42,606 nucleotides of DNA. Origin: Paenibacillus naphthalenovorans. Its GTDB lineage: Bacteria; Bacillota; Bacilli; Paenibacillales; NBRC-103111. Location: assembly GCF_900099895.1 (NCBI RefSeq), contig NZ_FNDY01000037.1, forward strand, positions 1-42,606, read 5' to 3'. Position numbers and translations under genes: made by a program. The notes under the pieces are model-generated. The model was not told the DNA's origin, ran no database searches, and worked only from the letters and a program-made list of their open reading frames with translations. Below, piece after piece: positions 14,541 through 23,224 of the stretch. Positions within the stretch are counted from its first letter, which is position 1, and every line of letters starts with the position of its first letter.

Positions 14541-14548
14541 GAGCAAGC
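14525..14548. repeat. Perfect 24-bp palindrome at the end of the Sm-like gene
   Basis: GCTTGCTCTCA-TC-TGAGAGCAAGC, with 11-bp arms. The TGA stop codon of the upstream gene (14538-14540) lies in the right arm. Together with the terminator at 14555-14590 it makes two hairpins in tandem. Confidence 0.7.
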
Positions 14549-14554
14549 CGGCAG

Positions 14555-14590
14555 TAACAAAAAAACGTCCGGTGAGGACGTTTTTTGTTA
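14555..14590. terminator. Bidirectional terminator, Sm-like gene and GNAT gene
   Basis: Long stem TAACAAAAAAACGTCC / GGACGTTTTTTGTTA with one bulged base and a short GGTGA-containing loop. It has T runs in both directions, suiting the converging genes; it overlaps the last codon and stop of the GNAT gene. Confidence 0.8.
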
Positions 14591-15028
14591 CACGGACTTC
14601 ATCAACAAATAACACCGCAACCGATGATCGTAATATACCGCCTCATAGCCATGCTTTATATAGAAGCGTTGCGCTTGCACATTGGCTTCGTCAACCCAGA
14701 GTACGACTTCCCGCAGCCCGTGTTCCCTCGCCGTTCGCTCAGCCTGGCGCATCAACCGCGTACCGATACCGCGACCCTGATAGTTGGGGTCGACCGCCAG
14801 CATATCAATCGCCAGCCGGTCTCTCTCAAGCTTCAGAGCAATAAACCCCGCAGTCTTGTTTCCCGCAGCGGCATACACAAAGGTTATGCACGATTTGAGC
14901 CGATTCCTGATCGTGTTCCGGCTCAGACGAAGCCCAGGCAGCGTCTGCCGGGCGAATGGCAGCAGGAGCCTTTCCACCAGCCCGAAGATCGCAGCGTCAT
15001 CCCGCTTTGGAACACGCTTTCGAAGCAT
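14588..15028 (-). CDS. GNAT family N-acetyltransferase
   Basis: About 146 residues with a clear acetyl-CoA binding motif A: I-D-M-L-A-V-D-P-N-Y-Q-G-R-G-I-G-T-R-L-M near residue 80, followed by V-D-E-A-N-V-Q-A-Q-R-F-Y motif B and G-Y-E-A-V-Y. The acceptor substrate is unknown. I place the start at ATG 15026-15028, preceded by a GGAAAGGCGGG purine stretch; an ATG eight codons upstream (15050-15052) lacks a ribosome binding site. The stop codon overlaps the terminator hairpin. Confidence 0.85.
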   Translation of the reverse strand: MLRKRVPKRDDAAIFGLVERLLLPFARQTLPGLRLSRNTIRNRLKSCITFVYAAAGNKTAGFIALKLERDRLAIDMLAVDPNYQGRGIGTRLMRQAERTAREHGLREVVLWVDEANVQAQRFYIKHGYEAVYYDHRLRCYLLMKSV

Positions 15029-15130
15029 GAGATGCCCGCCTTTCCTACGCATAAAGTAAGTACTTTATCGTATGAAACGCAGCAGCGGAAGGTTAATCCA
15101 TTTCACACAAAAACCGATATAAAGGTTATA

Positions 15131-15220
15131 TTATTTCATATATTTTTTGGCGACAAACGCCATAAAGCCCGCGCAAATGATCAAAACACCCGCAATAACG
15201 ATCCATTGAATCCAGTTCAT
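15131..15220 (-). CDS. 29-residue membrane miniprotein
   Basis: The frame from ATG 15218-15220 to TAA 15131-15133 encodes 29 residues: M-N-W-I-Q-W, then a hydrophobic run V-I-A-G-V-L-I-I-C-A-G-F-M-A-F-V-A, and a basic K-K-Y-M-K tail. This is the classic layout of a single-span small membrane protein with the N-terminus outside. A TAGGAG sequence lies upstream, although the 13-nt spacing is longer than ideal. I know no family name. It sits alone between the GNAT and FliD-like genes. Confidence 0.55.
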   Translation of the reverse strand: MNWIQWIVIAGVLIICAGFMAFVAKKYMK

Positions 15221-15371
15221 GATTCGGAACAAGCTCCTATGTGTAAGTTAAGGTTGATAAACCATCATACTGTAGAAGCTGTCGAGGTGTCAAGAAAAAC
15301 CATTTTACGGAAAAAGTGAAGTGCAATTATAATGATCCTAAGCATCTGAAGCGAATGTGAGGCGAACGGCA

Positions 15372-16664
15372 ATGACCGATCCCATTCAACGTGTGTCCCG
15401 TTCTTACCGAATCCATACCCAGTGGTATGATTGGGAGCATAACCCGGATAGGCAAACGGGAAGTTTGCCTTCCCCCAAACCTATTCCCGCCATACCTGCG
15501 GCGGACGAGCTTAACGTGCAGTATGAGTTTGACCGGTTTGCCCAAATGGTCGCAGAACAACTGGCTGCCGTTTTATCGGCCGCCGAAACCTTGAAGCCGA
15601 CGGCCGAGACGCTAAAGGATGCATCGGCCGGTTCCATATTAAGCAGGCGAACGGCAGAATGGGCGCCTGGGCCGGCATTAAGCGCCAAGGTGACCGATAA
15701 CGCCCGGATATACAGCTATCTGATCCGGCTGGACAGCGTCGCGCGAATGCAAAGAAACATCGGATTCGCACAGAAACGCACGGAAATTTCCCCCTTGGCC
15801 GGAAGCCTGTGCGAATTTGAGTTGAGCTCCTGCACCGGTCACACCCGGCGGTTGTCTGTTGCTTTCGGACCCACTGATACCAACGAACAGGCGCTCCGAA
15901 GAATCCGCCGTGCCGTGAACGATGCTGAAGCAGGGGTAACCGCACTGCTTATCCGTGACCGCCGGGAAAATAAGCTGACGCTGGAACTGAGAGCGGAGCA
16001 CACTGGGGCAAGCGGCGCTTTCAGCTTAACGGACGTCCGCGGCGAGGCTGTTGCCCTCACAGGTATTGACCGTATGGTGCAGGCCGCGGAGAATGCCGTC
16101 TATACCATTAATGAGGGTACATTGGTCAGCTCCGCCTCCAATGAGGTGAAGCTGGATGAAGGGCGTCTGACGCTGATGCTGAAAGAGGCCTCGGCCGAAT
16201 CTGTTATCCTCTCCGTGTATCCGGATGCAGCGGCCATCAAGAAGCGGTTTGCCGAAGTCATTGCCGGTTACAATCAGTTGATTGCCGCGCTGCAAGAGGC
16301 TGCAGAGGTGCTGAATCCCGACATAAGCCGCGACCTGCTTGAAGGTATGCCTCAGCATGTTCTTGAAGAGCTTGGCATCCTGAAGCAAGCGGATGACACA
16401 TTGCAGTTGGATGAAGAGAAGCTGGTTGCGCAAATCCGCTTCTGGTTCGATATGGTGGCGGCACGGTTGACGGAAAGCAGCGGGCTCATCGATCATATAT
16501 GCCATGCCGCAAACCAACTGACCACATCTTCACCGGAAACCTTGTTGAATAAACAAAACGGCGCCTACCGCGCCTTGATGAATTACGCTTATGGTCCCGA
16601 CAAAAGGCTTCGCTCTTATCTGCCCGTTCCCATTACCGGATATCTGTTGAATTTTTATTCCTAG
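15372..16664 (+). CDS. FliD-like (flagellar cap-like) protein, orphan
   Basis: About 430 residues with two parts of a FliD-like architecture. Residues 110-290 contain strand-rich repeats ending in an I-N-E-G-T-L-V-S-S-A-S-N-E motif followed by L-T-L-M-L-K-E-A-S-A and V-I-L-S-V-Y-P-D, the order seen in FliD proteins before their C-terminal helix. Residues 285-300 (F-A-E-V-I-A-G-Y-N-Q-L-I) resemble the FliD_C coiled coil. True FliD caps the flagellar filament. Here there is no other flagellar gene in the window, so this may be a divergent paralogue with another extracellular role. The start is ATG 15372-15374 with GAGG 9 nt upstream; an in-frame GTG at 15357 is weaker. Confidence 0.6.
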   Translation: MTDPIQRVSRSYRIHTQWYDWEHNPDRQTGSLPSPKPIPAIPAADELNVQYEFDRFAQMVAEQLAAVLSAAETLKPTAETLKDASAGSILSRRTAEWAPGPALSAKVTDNARIYSYLIRLDSVARMQRNIGFAQKRTEISPLAGSLCEFELSSCTGHTRRLSVAFGPTDTNEQALRRIRRAVNDAEAGVTALLIRDRRENKLTLELRAEHTGASGAFSLTDVRGEAVALTGIDRMVQAAENAVYTINEGTLVSSASNEVKLDEGRLTLMLKEASAESVILSVYPDAAAIKKRFAEVIAGYNQLIAALQEAAEVLNPDISRDLLEGMPQHVLEELGILKQADDTLQLDEEKLVAQIRFWFDMVAARLTESSGLIDHICHAANQLTTSSPETLLNKQNGAYRALMNYAYGPDKRLRSYLPVPITGYLLNFYS

Positions 16665-16676
16665 ACAGCCGGTTGG

Positions 16677-18014
16677 CTATGGCCTATTCAGTCCGGAAGC
16701 CGGTTCCGCCACGGAGGGCAGCTCTCCGACAATCCGGTCCACTGCCTGAAGCACCTTATCCGCCGGACTGCCCTGGCTCAAGGCGTCGTGCAGACCGATC
16801 TGCAGAACCGATGAAATATCGGCATAATGGGCGGCTTTGGGCCGGAAATGCGAATTGGCCAAGACGGCCGGTATATCCCGGTAAAAGGGATTGAAGGCGA
16901 GCACTTCAGGGTCCTCAAAGGTTCGTTTCATAACCGGTATCCTCGAGTGCTCGAGGGCGATCTGCTTTTGCGCTTCTTCGCCGATCAGAAATTTGAGAAA
17001 GGCAACCGCCGCCGCCTTACGGGATTCGGAGATGCGGGCGTTCATTCCCAGGCTCGAGCCGCCGATGCTTGAGCCTCCTGTCGTCCCGTGCGGGCCGACA
17101 GGCAGAGGGGCAATCCCGATCCGGCCCTTGACTTTCGAGTCCTCCCGGTTAGATAGCCCCCATACGATCGGGCCGCTTCGCAGGAATGCGGCTCTCCCAT
17201 CAAGGAACCAGTCTCTGGAATCCCCTTCTTTAAAATCCAATACCTCTTTAGGAGCAATGCCTTCCCGAATCAGCCGCTGCATATACTGCAAAGCTTCCAC
17301 CGATTCCCGGCTGTACAGCTGAGGGCGGTCGCTTCGCTCGCCAAGCCGGCCGCCGTTATTCCATACGCTTTCCAGAAAATTCACGGTTAAGCCCTCATAG
17401 GCATTGGCTTGGAACACATATCCGTGTTCCACAAGCCCTGTGCGCTTCAGCATTTCCGCTTGCGCGATTAAGTCGTCCCAGGTAGCCGGGGGGCGCCGGT
17501 CCAACGATTCCAGCAGGTCCTTGCGGTAAAACAGCAAACCTGTATCGGCATACCAGGGCAGCGCATACATCCGGCCGCGGGAATAAACGCCCTCCAAAGG
17601 CTTAGGGAGCATGCCCTTCAATTCATTGGCCGGGAAATATTCGTCCAAGGGGGCCAGCCAGCCGGCGGAAGCGAACTCTTCAATCCATATGACATCCAGT
17701 GCGAACAAATCGGTATCCGTGGATCCGCTAACCAATTGATTGACGTATTCATTGTGCATCACATCGGAAATAGGCGGAAGAATAACCGTTTTGACTCGGA
17801 TATCCGGGCGCTGATTCATAAACGCCTCCGCCATTTTTTGCGCCGTCCCTGTTCCTGTTTCCAGAGAAGAGAACGTGATGGTCACCGGTTCCTTCGGAAC
17901 AGGCTGAGGCTCGGGCGCATCCTTCGATTGGCAGGCTGCTGCAAACACCAGCGGCAATGCCATCAGCAGGAGAATATGCCCATTTCGCCTGACGCTCCGC
18001 CGCCATCCGGTCAT
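16677..18014 (-). CDS. Sugar ABC transporter binding lipoprotein 2
   Basis: A 445-residue extracellular solute-binding protein, family 1. It has a basic N-terminus, a hydrophobic core and a lipobox-like F-A-A-A-C (cysteine near residue 28). The mature part contains D-V-I-W-I-E-E-F-A-S-A-G-W-L-A-P-L, close to the trehalose/maltose-type ThuE/AglE group. It resembles binding protein 1 of the same operon (23225-24502) along its length. It is the last gene and its ATG (18012-18014) overlaps the TGA of the YesN-type regulator gene (ATGA), so translation is probably coupled. This position suggests a sensing role with the kinase rather than, or as well as, transport; that is inference. I see no terminator before the converging FliD-like gene. 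Confidence 0.88.
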   Translation of the reverse strand: MTGWRRSVRRNGHILLLMALPLVFAAACQSKDAPEPQPVPKEPVTITFSSLETGTGTAQKMAEAFMNQRPDIRVKTVILPPISDVMHNEYVNQLVSGSTDTDLFALDVIWIEEFASAGWLAPLDEYFPANELKGMLPKPLEGVYSRGRMYALPWYADTGLLFYRKDLLESLDRRPPATWDDLIAQAEMLKRTGLVEHGYVFQANAYEGLTVNFLESVWNNGGRLGERSDRPQLYSRESVEALQYMQRLIREGIAPKEVLDFKEGDSRDWFLDGRAAFLRSGPIVWGLSNREDSKVKGRIGIAPLPVGPHGTTGGSSIGGSSLGMNARISESRKAAAVAFLKFLIGEEAQKQIALEHSRIPVMKRTFEDPEVLAFNPFYRDIPAVLANSHFRPKAAHYADISSVLQIGLHDALSQGSPADKVLQAVDRIVGELPSVAEPASGLNRP

Positions 18015-19624
18015 AGGGCCTGTTCCTCCCTGATCGGGAGGACGGCATACTCGGACTTGTGCACATGCTGCTCCCGCCAATCCTTCGGCGTCATCCCGCT
18101 GTATTCTTTAAAGCAGCGGGTAAAATATTTATAGTCCGAAAAGCCGATCTCGCTTGCGATCTCATATATTTTTTTATGCGTATGCTTCAGCTGCTCCTTG
18201 GTCCATTCCATTTTCTGCTCCATCATGTATTCCAAGAATGTTTTTCCGACAGCCTGCTTGAACAAAGCGCTGAAGTGGCTTCGGCTCAGATGCACATGGT
18301 CGGCGACGTCGCTCATTTTCAGTTCATCATGCAGATGCTGCTGTATATAGGCAAGCGCCTTTTGAATTTCAGGACGCAGGGAGTTCAAGCCGGAGGAACC
18401 CTCCGCCTCCTGCTCCCACACAGCCAGCTCGCTTGCGACTAACTGTTTCACCTGCGACAGCTTCCCCATCTGCTGCAGCTCTTGAACGGCGGTTGCAGGC
18501 AGGGAAGGCTGATGCTTATGCCTTGCGAACCGGATCATCCCGATCATGGAAGACGCCATTTCCTTTACGGCGGCCGAGGAAACCCCCGGCCTCCACCTTT
18601 TCGTCAGCTGTTCGAACAGAGCTCGGGCCTCCGGCACCGCATTCCTGACCAGCGCCTCAACCCAAAGCTGCTTATCCTCTCCGGTAAACAAGACGCCCGA
18701 TGCCTCCTGCAAAGCCGCAGAACCTTCGATCATATAGAAGGTCTTCACGCCTTCATCGTAAAAATAAGCTTCCTGTCCCCGCTTGGCCTGTTCAAAAGCC
18801 GGTTTGGCCTGACTGATGGAACTGAAGGGCGGAGCTGCCCCGATAAACAGCTCCTCTCTCCTGCAGCCGAACAGCTGAAGCAGGCGGCCGGACCAAATCT
18901 GCACCTTATGCTGCACCTCCAAGGCGGAAAGCGCCGATGGAAACCAAAGCAAAACGACCATATACGGCTCCGCGTCCAGCGTGCAGAACAGCTCCGTTTC
19001 CTCCGGGAACCGTTCCTCCAGCCGAAGGCAGTTCGTATATAGAGGCTGGGTATGTGCGGGAGCCCATGGGCGTGCGGCCAGCAGAAGGAAGCACTCGTTT
19101 TCCGTTCGATGAGCTTCTTTCACCGCGACGGACGGCTCCTTCGCCCCCACATTCTCTCCTCCGGCCAGAATCATCCGAAGCTCGGCCTGCCTCTCCAGCC
19201 GCTTGCTTTGCTCGATCTGTCTGAGCAGCTCATCCACACTTTTGCGTTCCGCGAGTTTGGCTTGCACCTTGCTTAACGTCCGATCCACCTCTTGATCATC
19301 CATCGTCGTTTTCACCAAGTAATCGACCGCACCGAGGCTGATCGCCTCCTTGGCATATTCAAAATCATTATGACAACTCAATATAACCGGAATGGTCTCC
19401 GGATACTGCTTCCGGAGCTCCTTAAGCAGCGTCAGCCCGTCCATTTGCGGCATCCGGATATCCGTGATAACAACGTCAGGCCGCAGAAGCTCCATCGCCT
19501 CAAGCGCTTTCATGCCGTTAGAAAAATCCCCTGCCACCTGCATGCCGTATTGCGCCCACGGAATAGTTGAAGCAAGCCCGCGACGCACCAATACTTCATC
19601 ATCGACAATGATCACTTTCCACAT
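18011..19624 (-). CDS. YesN-type AraC-family response regulator
   Basis: A 537-residue two-component regulator. The receiver domain has I-V-D-D-E-V-L-V near the N-terminus and V-I-T-D-I-R-M-P-Q-M-D-G-L around the phosphoacceptor aspartate (about residue 55). A long middle region of about 270 residues follows, then an AraC-type double helix-turn-helix ending in I-G-F-S-D-Y-K-Y-F-T-R-C-F-K-E-Y-S-G-M-T-P. It should activate sugar genes when phosphorylated by the adjacent kinase. The start is ATG 19622-19624, GGAGG 8 nt upstream; only 3 bp separate it from the kinase stop. A direct repeat at 24588-24620 upstream of the operon is a good candidate target. Confidence 0.93.
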   Translation of the reverse strand: MWKVIIVDDEVLVRRGLASTIPWAQYGMQVAGDFSNGMKALEAMELLRPDVVITDIRMPQMDGLTLLKELRKQYPETIPVILSCHNDFEYAKEAISLGAVDYLVKTTMDDQEVDRTLSKVQAKLAERKSVDELLRQIEQSKRLERQAELRMILAGGENVGAKEPSVAVKEAHRTENECFLLLAARPWAPAHTQPLYTNCLRLEERFPEETELFCTLDAEPYMVVLLWFPSALSALEVQHKVQIWSGRLLQLFGCRREELFIGAAPPFSSISQAKPAFEQAKRGQEAYFYDEGVKTFYMIEGSAALQEASGVLFTGEDKQLWVEALVRNAVPEARALFEQLTKRWRPGVSSAAVKEMASSMIGMIRFARHKHQPSLPATAVQELQQMGKLSQVKQLVASELAVWEQEAEGSSGLNSLRPEIQKALAYIQQHLHDELKMSDVADHVHLSRSHFSALFKQAVGKTFLEYMMEQKMEWTKEQLKHTHKKIYEIASEIGFSDYKYFTRCFKEYSGMTPKDWREQHVHKSEYAVLPIREEQAL

Positions 19625-19627
19625 CCG

Positions 19628-21340
19628 TTATCCCTCCCGAATCGGCAGACTGAGAAGCACTTTCGTTCCCTGGCCTACCTCGCTCATGATGCTGATGCCA
19701 TAAGGACTTCCGTATAAACGCTTGATTTTCTCCGCTACGTTAGGAATGCCGATTCCGCTGAACTTCCCTGCAAAATCACTTTCGCTGTGCAGCAGCTGCT
19801 CCGCCTCTTCCGGCGTCATGCCGATCCCATCGTCCGTCACCGAGAGCAGAAGCGTGGTTCCGGACATTTTCGCTTCGATCCAGATATGCCCGGTTCCATC
19901 CTCCAGGCCATGGAAAATACTGTTTTCGACCAACGGCTGCAGGATCAGCCGCGGTACGATACATCTTCCCGCTTCCGGATCAATTTGATAATCGACGGCA
20001 AGCCCCTGGCCGAAACGGTACTGCTGAATCAGAATGTAATTGCGCAAATCCTCCAGTTCCTCGGTCAGCGTCACAAACGGGCCCTTCTTGCCGAGACTGG
20101 ATTGGAGCAGCTTGATCAGCGCGGCAAGCAGTTCCTTGATCTGCGGAACGCCGTGCATGACGGCAAGCCATTGGACCGAATTCAGCGTATTGTATAAAAA
20201 GTGGGGATTGATCTGGTACTGCAACGCTTTCAGCTCGGCGTCCTTCTTGGCGCCTTCCTCTTCCTTCACCCGGTTTAACAGCGCGCAGATCGTGTCCAGC
20301 ATTTCATTATAAGAGCTGCTCAACTCCCCGATTTCGTCATTGCCAAGCACTTGCACCCGGTTTTGAAACGAACCCGTTTTCGTGTTCCGGATCGCATTGC
20401 GCAGCAGACGCAGCGGCTTGAGCACGTGCTTGGAAAAAGCCAGCGCGAGCAGCAGACCCAAGAGCCCTGCCGCCGCCGTGATGGTAAGCGTGACGCCCCT
20501 GGCTTCCCTCGATGATGAGAATAGCTGCTCATAGGGAATACTGGCTGCGATCGTCCAGCCGGTTACCGGGGAGACACGGCGAATGGCCAGCTCGTCGGAA
20601 GTAGGGTTCAGCACATCCTCGTGACCGAGAACGGCTTTTCCGGCCAGATCGATTAAACCGACCTTTTGCCCCGCATACCCTATTCCCGTTTCGAATTCTC
20701 CAAGCAGCACGTCTGCGGACATGTGAACGAAAACCCATTCATGGTTCGCCCCCTGAGACGGGATCGGATAGAACAGATTGATGCTTTTGGGACCTTGCAT
20801 CCGCAGCTTGTAATAATTGGCCGTATGCGGCGCTACAAAAACGCCGGGCGTGCTTTGAAGCACCTCCGGCCACCAGGGCTGATCTGCCAAACGGTCCGGC
20901 AGCAGGTCCGTATCCGTACCTGAGCGAACCTTGATCTTCCGGTCTGCGTCGGCAGACAGCAAATAAATACCGCGAATATAGGGCCGGCTTCCCTTTTGCG
21001 CATTCAAGAAGTAACGGATATCCAGTTCCTCTTTATACCGCTTTTGCAATTGGTCCACGCTGCTGCTCGCGCCCGTATCCTGGGGCTTTTGCAGCCATTG
21101 GACGATGGAACGGTCGAGCACGATCACCTTGGCTATGGAGATCAAATCGAGCATGTACGTGTCTACATTGCTGCTGATTTGCTGCAATGAGGCTTGGGCG
21201 GAAGCCGTCGTTTGCCGCTCGATGCTGCTTTCGAATTTATGGTAAGCGAAAATATTGACGATCGTCAGCGGAACAACCGCCAGCACCAAAAAAGAAAGGA
21301 CCAATCGCGCGCGGATTTTTAAATGAAAGGTCCACCGCAT
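19628..21340 (-). CDS. YesM-type sensor histidine kinase
   Basis: About 570 residues. A first membrane segment (residues 13-33), an extracellular Cache-like sensor region of about 240 residues, and a second segment (A-A-A-G-L-L-G-L-L-L-A-L-A-F) near residue 290 are followed by a HAMP domain. The His_kinase domain has N-P-H-F-L-Y-N-T-L-N-S-V with the phosphoacceptor histidine, and an HATPase with L-V-E-N-S-I-F-H-G-L and D-D-G-I-G-M. It senses an extracytoplasmic sugar signal, possibly through a binding protein. The start is placed at ATG 21338-21340, GGTGAG upstream; an in-frame GTG four codons earlier lacks a ribosome binding site. Confidence 0.93.
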   Translation of the reverse strand: MRWTFHLKIRARLVLSFLVLAVVPLTIVNIFAYHKFESSIERQTTASAQASLQQISSNVDTYMLDLISIAKVIVLDRSIVQWLQKPQDTGASSSVDQLQKRYKEELDIRYFLNAQKGSRPYIRGIYLLSADADRKIKVRSGTDTDLLPDRLADQPWWPEVLQSTPGVFVAPHTANYYKLRMQGPKSINLFYPIPSQGANHEWVFVHMSADVLLGEFETGIGYAGQKVGLIDLAGKAVLGHEDVLNPTSDELAIRRVSPVTGWTIAASIPYEQLFSSSREARGVTLTITAAAGLLGLLLALAFSKHVLKPLRLLRNAIRNTKTGSFQNRVQVLGNDEIGELSSSYNEMLDTICALLNRVKEEEGAKKDAELKALQYQINPHFLYNTLNSVQWLAVMHGVPQIKELLAALIKLLQSSLGKKGPFVTLTEELEDLRNYILIQQYRFGQGLAVDYQIDPEAGRCIVPRLILQPLVENSIFHGLEDGTGHIWIEAKMSGTTLLLSVTDDGIGMTPEEAEQLLHSESDFAGKFSGIGIPNVAEKIKRLYGSPYGISIMSEVGQGTKVLLSLPIREG

Positions 21341-21409
21341 TGATCTCACCACGTTTCCGGTAGGTTCATCTTGTCTGTTTAGCCGAAGAATGATTCAGAT
21401 ACCCACAGA

Positions 21410-22249
21410 TTATCCCTTGACGGCACCTGACGTCAACCCCGAAATAATTCTTCTTTGGAATATTAATACCAGAATGACCAACGGGAAGGTAGATATAAAA
21501 GAAGCGGCCGAGATTTGCCCCCAAGGCACATCGTAATCCGACGGCAGGCCGACGATCGCAACCGGCATCGTTTTGAGCGCATCCTTGGAAATGAATGTAA
21601 CGGCATACAAAAATTCGTTCCAGGCAAAAATGAAGACCAGGATCGCCGTAGTAAACATCCCCGGAGCCACAAGCGGCAGCAGTATTTTATAGAACGTTTG
21701 AAAGGGTGTCGCTCCGTCCACATCTGCCGATTCGTCCAGCTCCTTCGGCAGCTTGCGGAAAAAGGTGGTCAGGTTCCACAGCGAAAACGGCAGCGTAAAG
21801 GCGATATAAGGGAAAATCAGCGCCATGTACGTATTCATCAGATCCAGCTTCTGAATCATAAAATATAAAGGTGAAATGATGACCATCGCCGGGAACATGG
21901 AAATGCCGAGCACGAAATAAAGAATCACTTTGGAGCCCGGAAATTTGAGCCGAGCTAGTGCGTATGCGGCAATGGAAGAAACCATTAACGCAATCAGCAT
22001 GCTGAGTGAAGCCACAAAAAAGCTGTTGACCAAATATTTAAGGAAAGCTTTCTTTTGGAAAACGTCGATATAGTTGTGCCAATACGTTAAGTCCGGTAAC
22101 CAGCGAATATCATTAATGTTATACAGCACCCGTTCGTCCTGGAAGGAGGCGTTGGTGATCCAGTAAAACGGAAACACCGTAAACAGCACCGCACCGATGA
22201 CGATCAATACTAAAGCGGCTTTTTCCCATGAAGCGGTTTTGGTTTTCAT
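21410..22249 (-). CDS. Sugar ABC transporter permease (MalG/CUT1 type)
   Basis: A 279-residue permease with six predicted membrane segments and the EAA loop (E-L-D-E-S-A-D-V-D-G-A-T-P-F-Q-T-F) near residue 190, which contacts the ATPase. The C-terminal V-I-L-V-L-I-F-Q-R-R-I-I-S-G-L-T-S-G-A-V-K-G is typical of the MalG family. The start is ATG 22247-22249, GGAGG 7 nt upstream, overlapping the stop of the first permease (ATGA). No ATPase gene is in the operon; in Firmicutes such CUT1 systems usually share an MsmX-like ATPase encoded elsewhere. Confidence 0.93.
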   Translation of the reverse strand: MKTKTASWEKAALVLIVIGAVLFTVFPFYWITNASFQDERVLYNINDIRWLPDLTYWHNYIDVFQKKAFLKYLVNSFFVASLSMLIALMVSSIAAYALARLKFPGSKVILYFVLGISMFPAMVIISPLYFMIQKLDLMNTYMALIFPYIAFTLPFSLWNLTTFFRKLPKELDESADVDGATPFQTFYKILLPLVAPGMFTTAILVFIFAWNEFLYAVTFISKDALKTMPVAIVGLPSDYDVPWGQISAASFISTFPLVILVLIFQRRIISGLTSGAVKG

Positions 22250-23148
22250 GCACGTTCCTCCTTCTCCGACAGAGTCCAAATGTAGATGGCGCTGATCGCA
22301 GCAATCACAACCAGGATGGATACAGCCAGCGTTGAGCCGTAACCGAAATCCAAATCTTTAAACAGCGTTTTGTAGGCGTACAGGCTTGTCACTTCCGTCG
22401 CGTTGCCCGGTCCGCCCATGGTCATGACATAGACCAGGTCGAAGACGCGGAAGCTGTCCAGCGTACGGAACAGAACAGCTACCAGAATGGTCGATTTGAT
22501 CATCGGCAGCGTGATGGAGAAAAATTGGCGTAGACGCGTTGCGCCGTCTACCGAAGCCGATTCATACATATCTTTGGGAATCATCTGCAGGCCGGCCAAA
22601 ATCAGCAGGGCCATAAACGGTGTCGTTTTCCATACGTCGGAAACAATGACCGCCGCAAGCGCGCTTGCCGGTTCGGACAACCAGGCGTGATATTGGTCGA
22701 TCAAGCCAAGCTTGCCAAGCAAAATATTGACGAAGCCCCACTGGTCGTTATACAGCCACAGCCACATGGTGGCCGAAACGACGGTTGGAATGGCCCACGG
22801 CACCAAAGCGGCGGCTCTTACAATACCGATCATCCGCAGAGGCAAATTCATAACGAGAGCCAATAGTAATCCCAGCACCAGCTCGAAGAATACGCTGACG
22901 ACGGTGAAAATCATGGTATTCGCCAGCGAATTCCAGAATCTCGCGTCGTGAATCAATTTTTTGTAGTTCTCCATACCGATAAACTGCTGATCCTGAGGAG
23001 CCAGAAGCGAATATTCATAAAAGCTGAGCTTGACCGTCTGAAACAGCGGATAGATCGCTACCAACAGAATAAGCAGGATTGCCGGCGCTACAAAAATGTA
23101 ACCCCATACCGCCTTTCTTTTCTCCAAATAGGTCATTTGAGTTTTCAT
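22246..23148 (-). CDS. Sugar ABC transporter permease (MalF/CUT1 type)
   Basis: A 300-residue permease with six membrane segments starting at W-G-Y-I-F-V-A-P-A. The EAA motif (M-Y-E-S-A-S-V-D-G-A-T-R-L-R-Q-F) is near residue 200, and M-T-M-G-G-P-G-N-A-T-E is the conserved block before the last segments. It pairs with the downstream permease, whose start overlaps its stop codon. It follows binding protein 1 after 76 bp that contain a stable hairpin. Confidence 0.93.
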   Translation of the reverse strand: MKTQMTYLEKRKAVWGYIFVAPAILLILLVAIYPLFQTVKLSFYEYSLLAPQDQQFIGMENYKKLIHDARFWNSLANTMIFTVVSVFFELVLGLLLALVMNLPLRMIGIVRAAALVPWAIPTVVSATMWLWLYNDQWGFVNILLGKLGLIDQYHAWLSEPASALAAVIVSDVWKTTPFMALLILAGLQMIPKDMYESASVDGATRLRQFFSITLPMIKSTILVAVLFRTLDSFRVFDLVYVMTMGGPGNATEVTSLYAYKTLFKDLDFGYGSTLAVSILVVIAAISAIYIWTLSEKEERA

Positions 23149-23179
23149 TGCTTGTGCAGCTCCTTACTTGCATCATGAT

Positions 23180-23203
23180 CCCCTCCGCCGTTTGGCAGAG
23201 GGG
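23180..23203 (-). other. Intercistronic hairpin between binding protein and permease genes
   Basis: On the minus strand CCCCTCTGCC-AAAC-GGCGGAGGGG forms a 10-bp stem (one G-T pair) with a 4-nt loop and no T run. Such hairpins often protect the upstream binding-protein mRNA from 3' decay and reduce downstream expression; that role is inferred. Confidence 0.6.
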
Positions 23204-23224
23204 TGCCGGTCATGAAAATCGACA

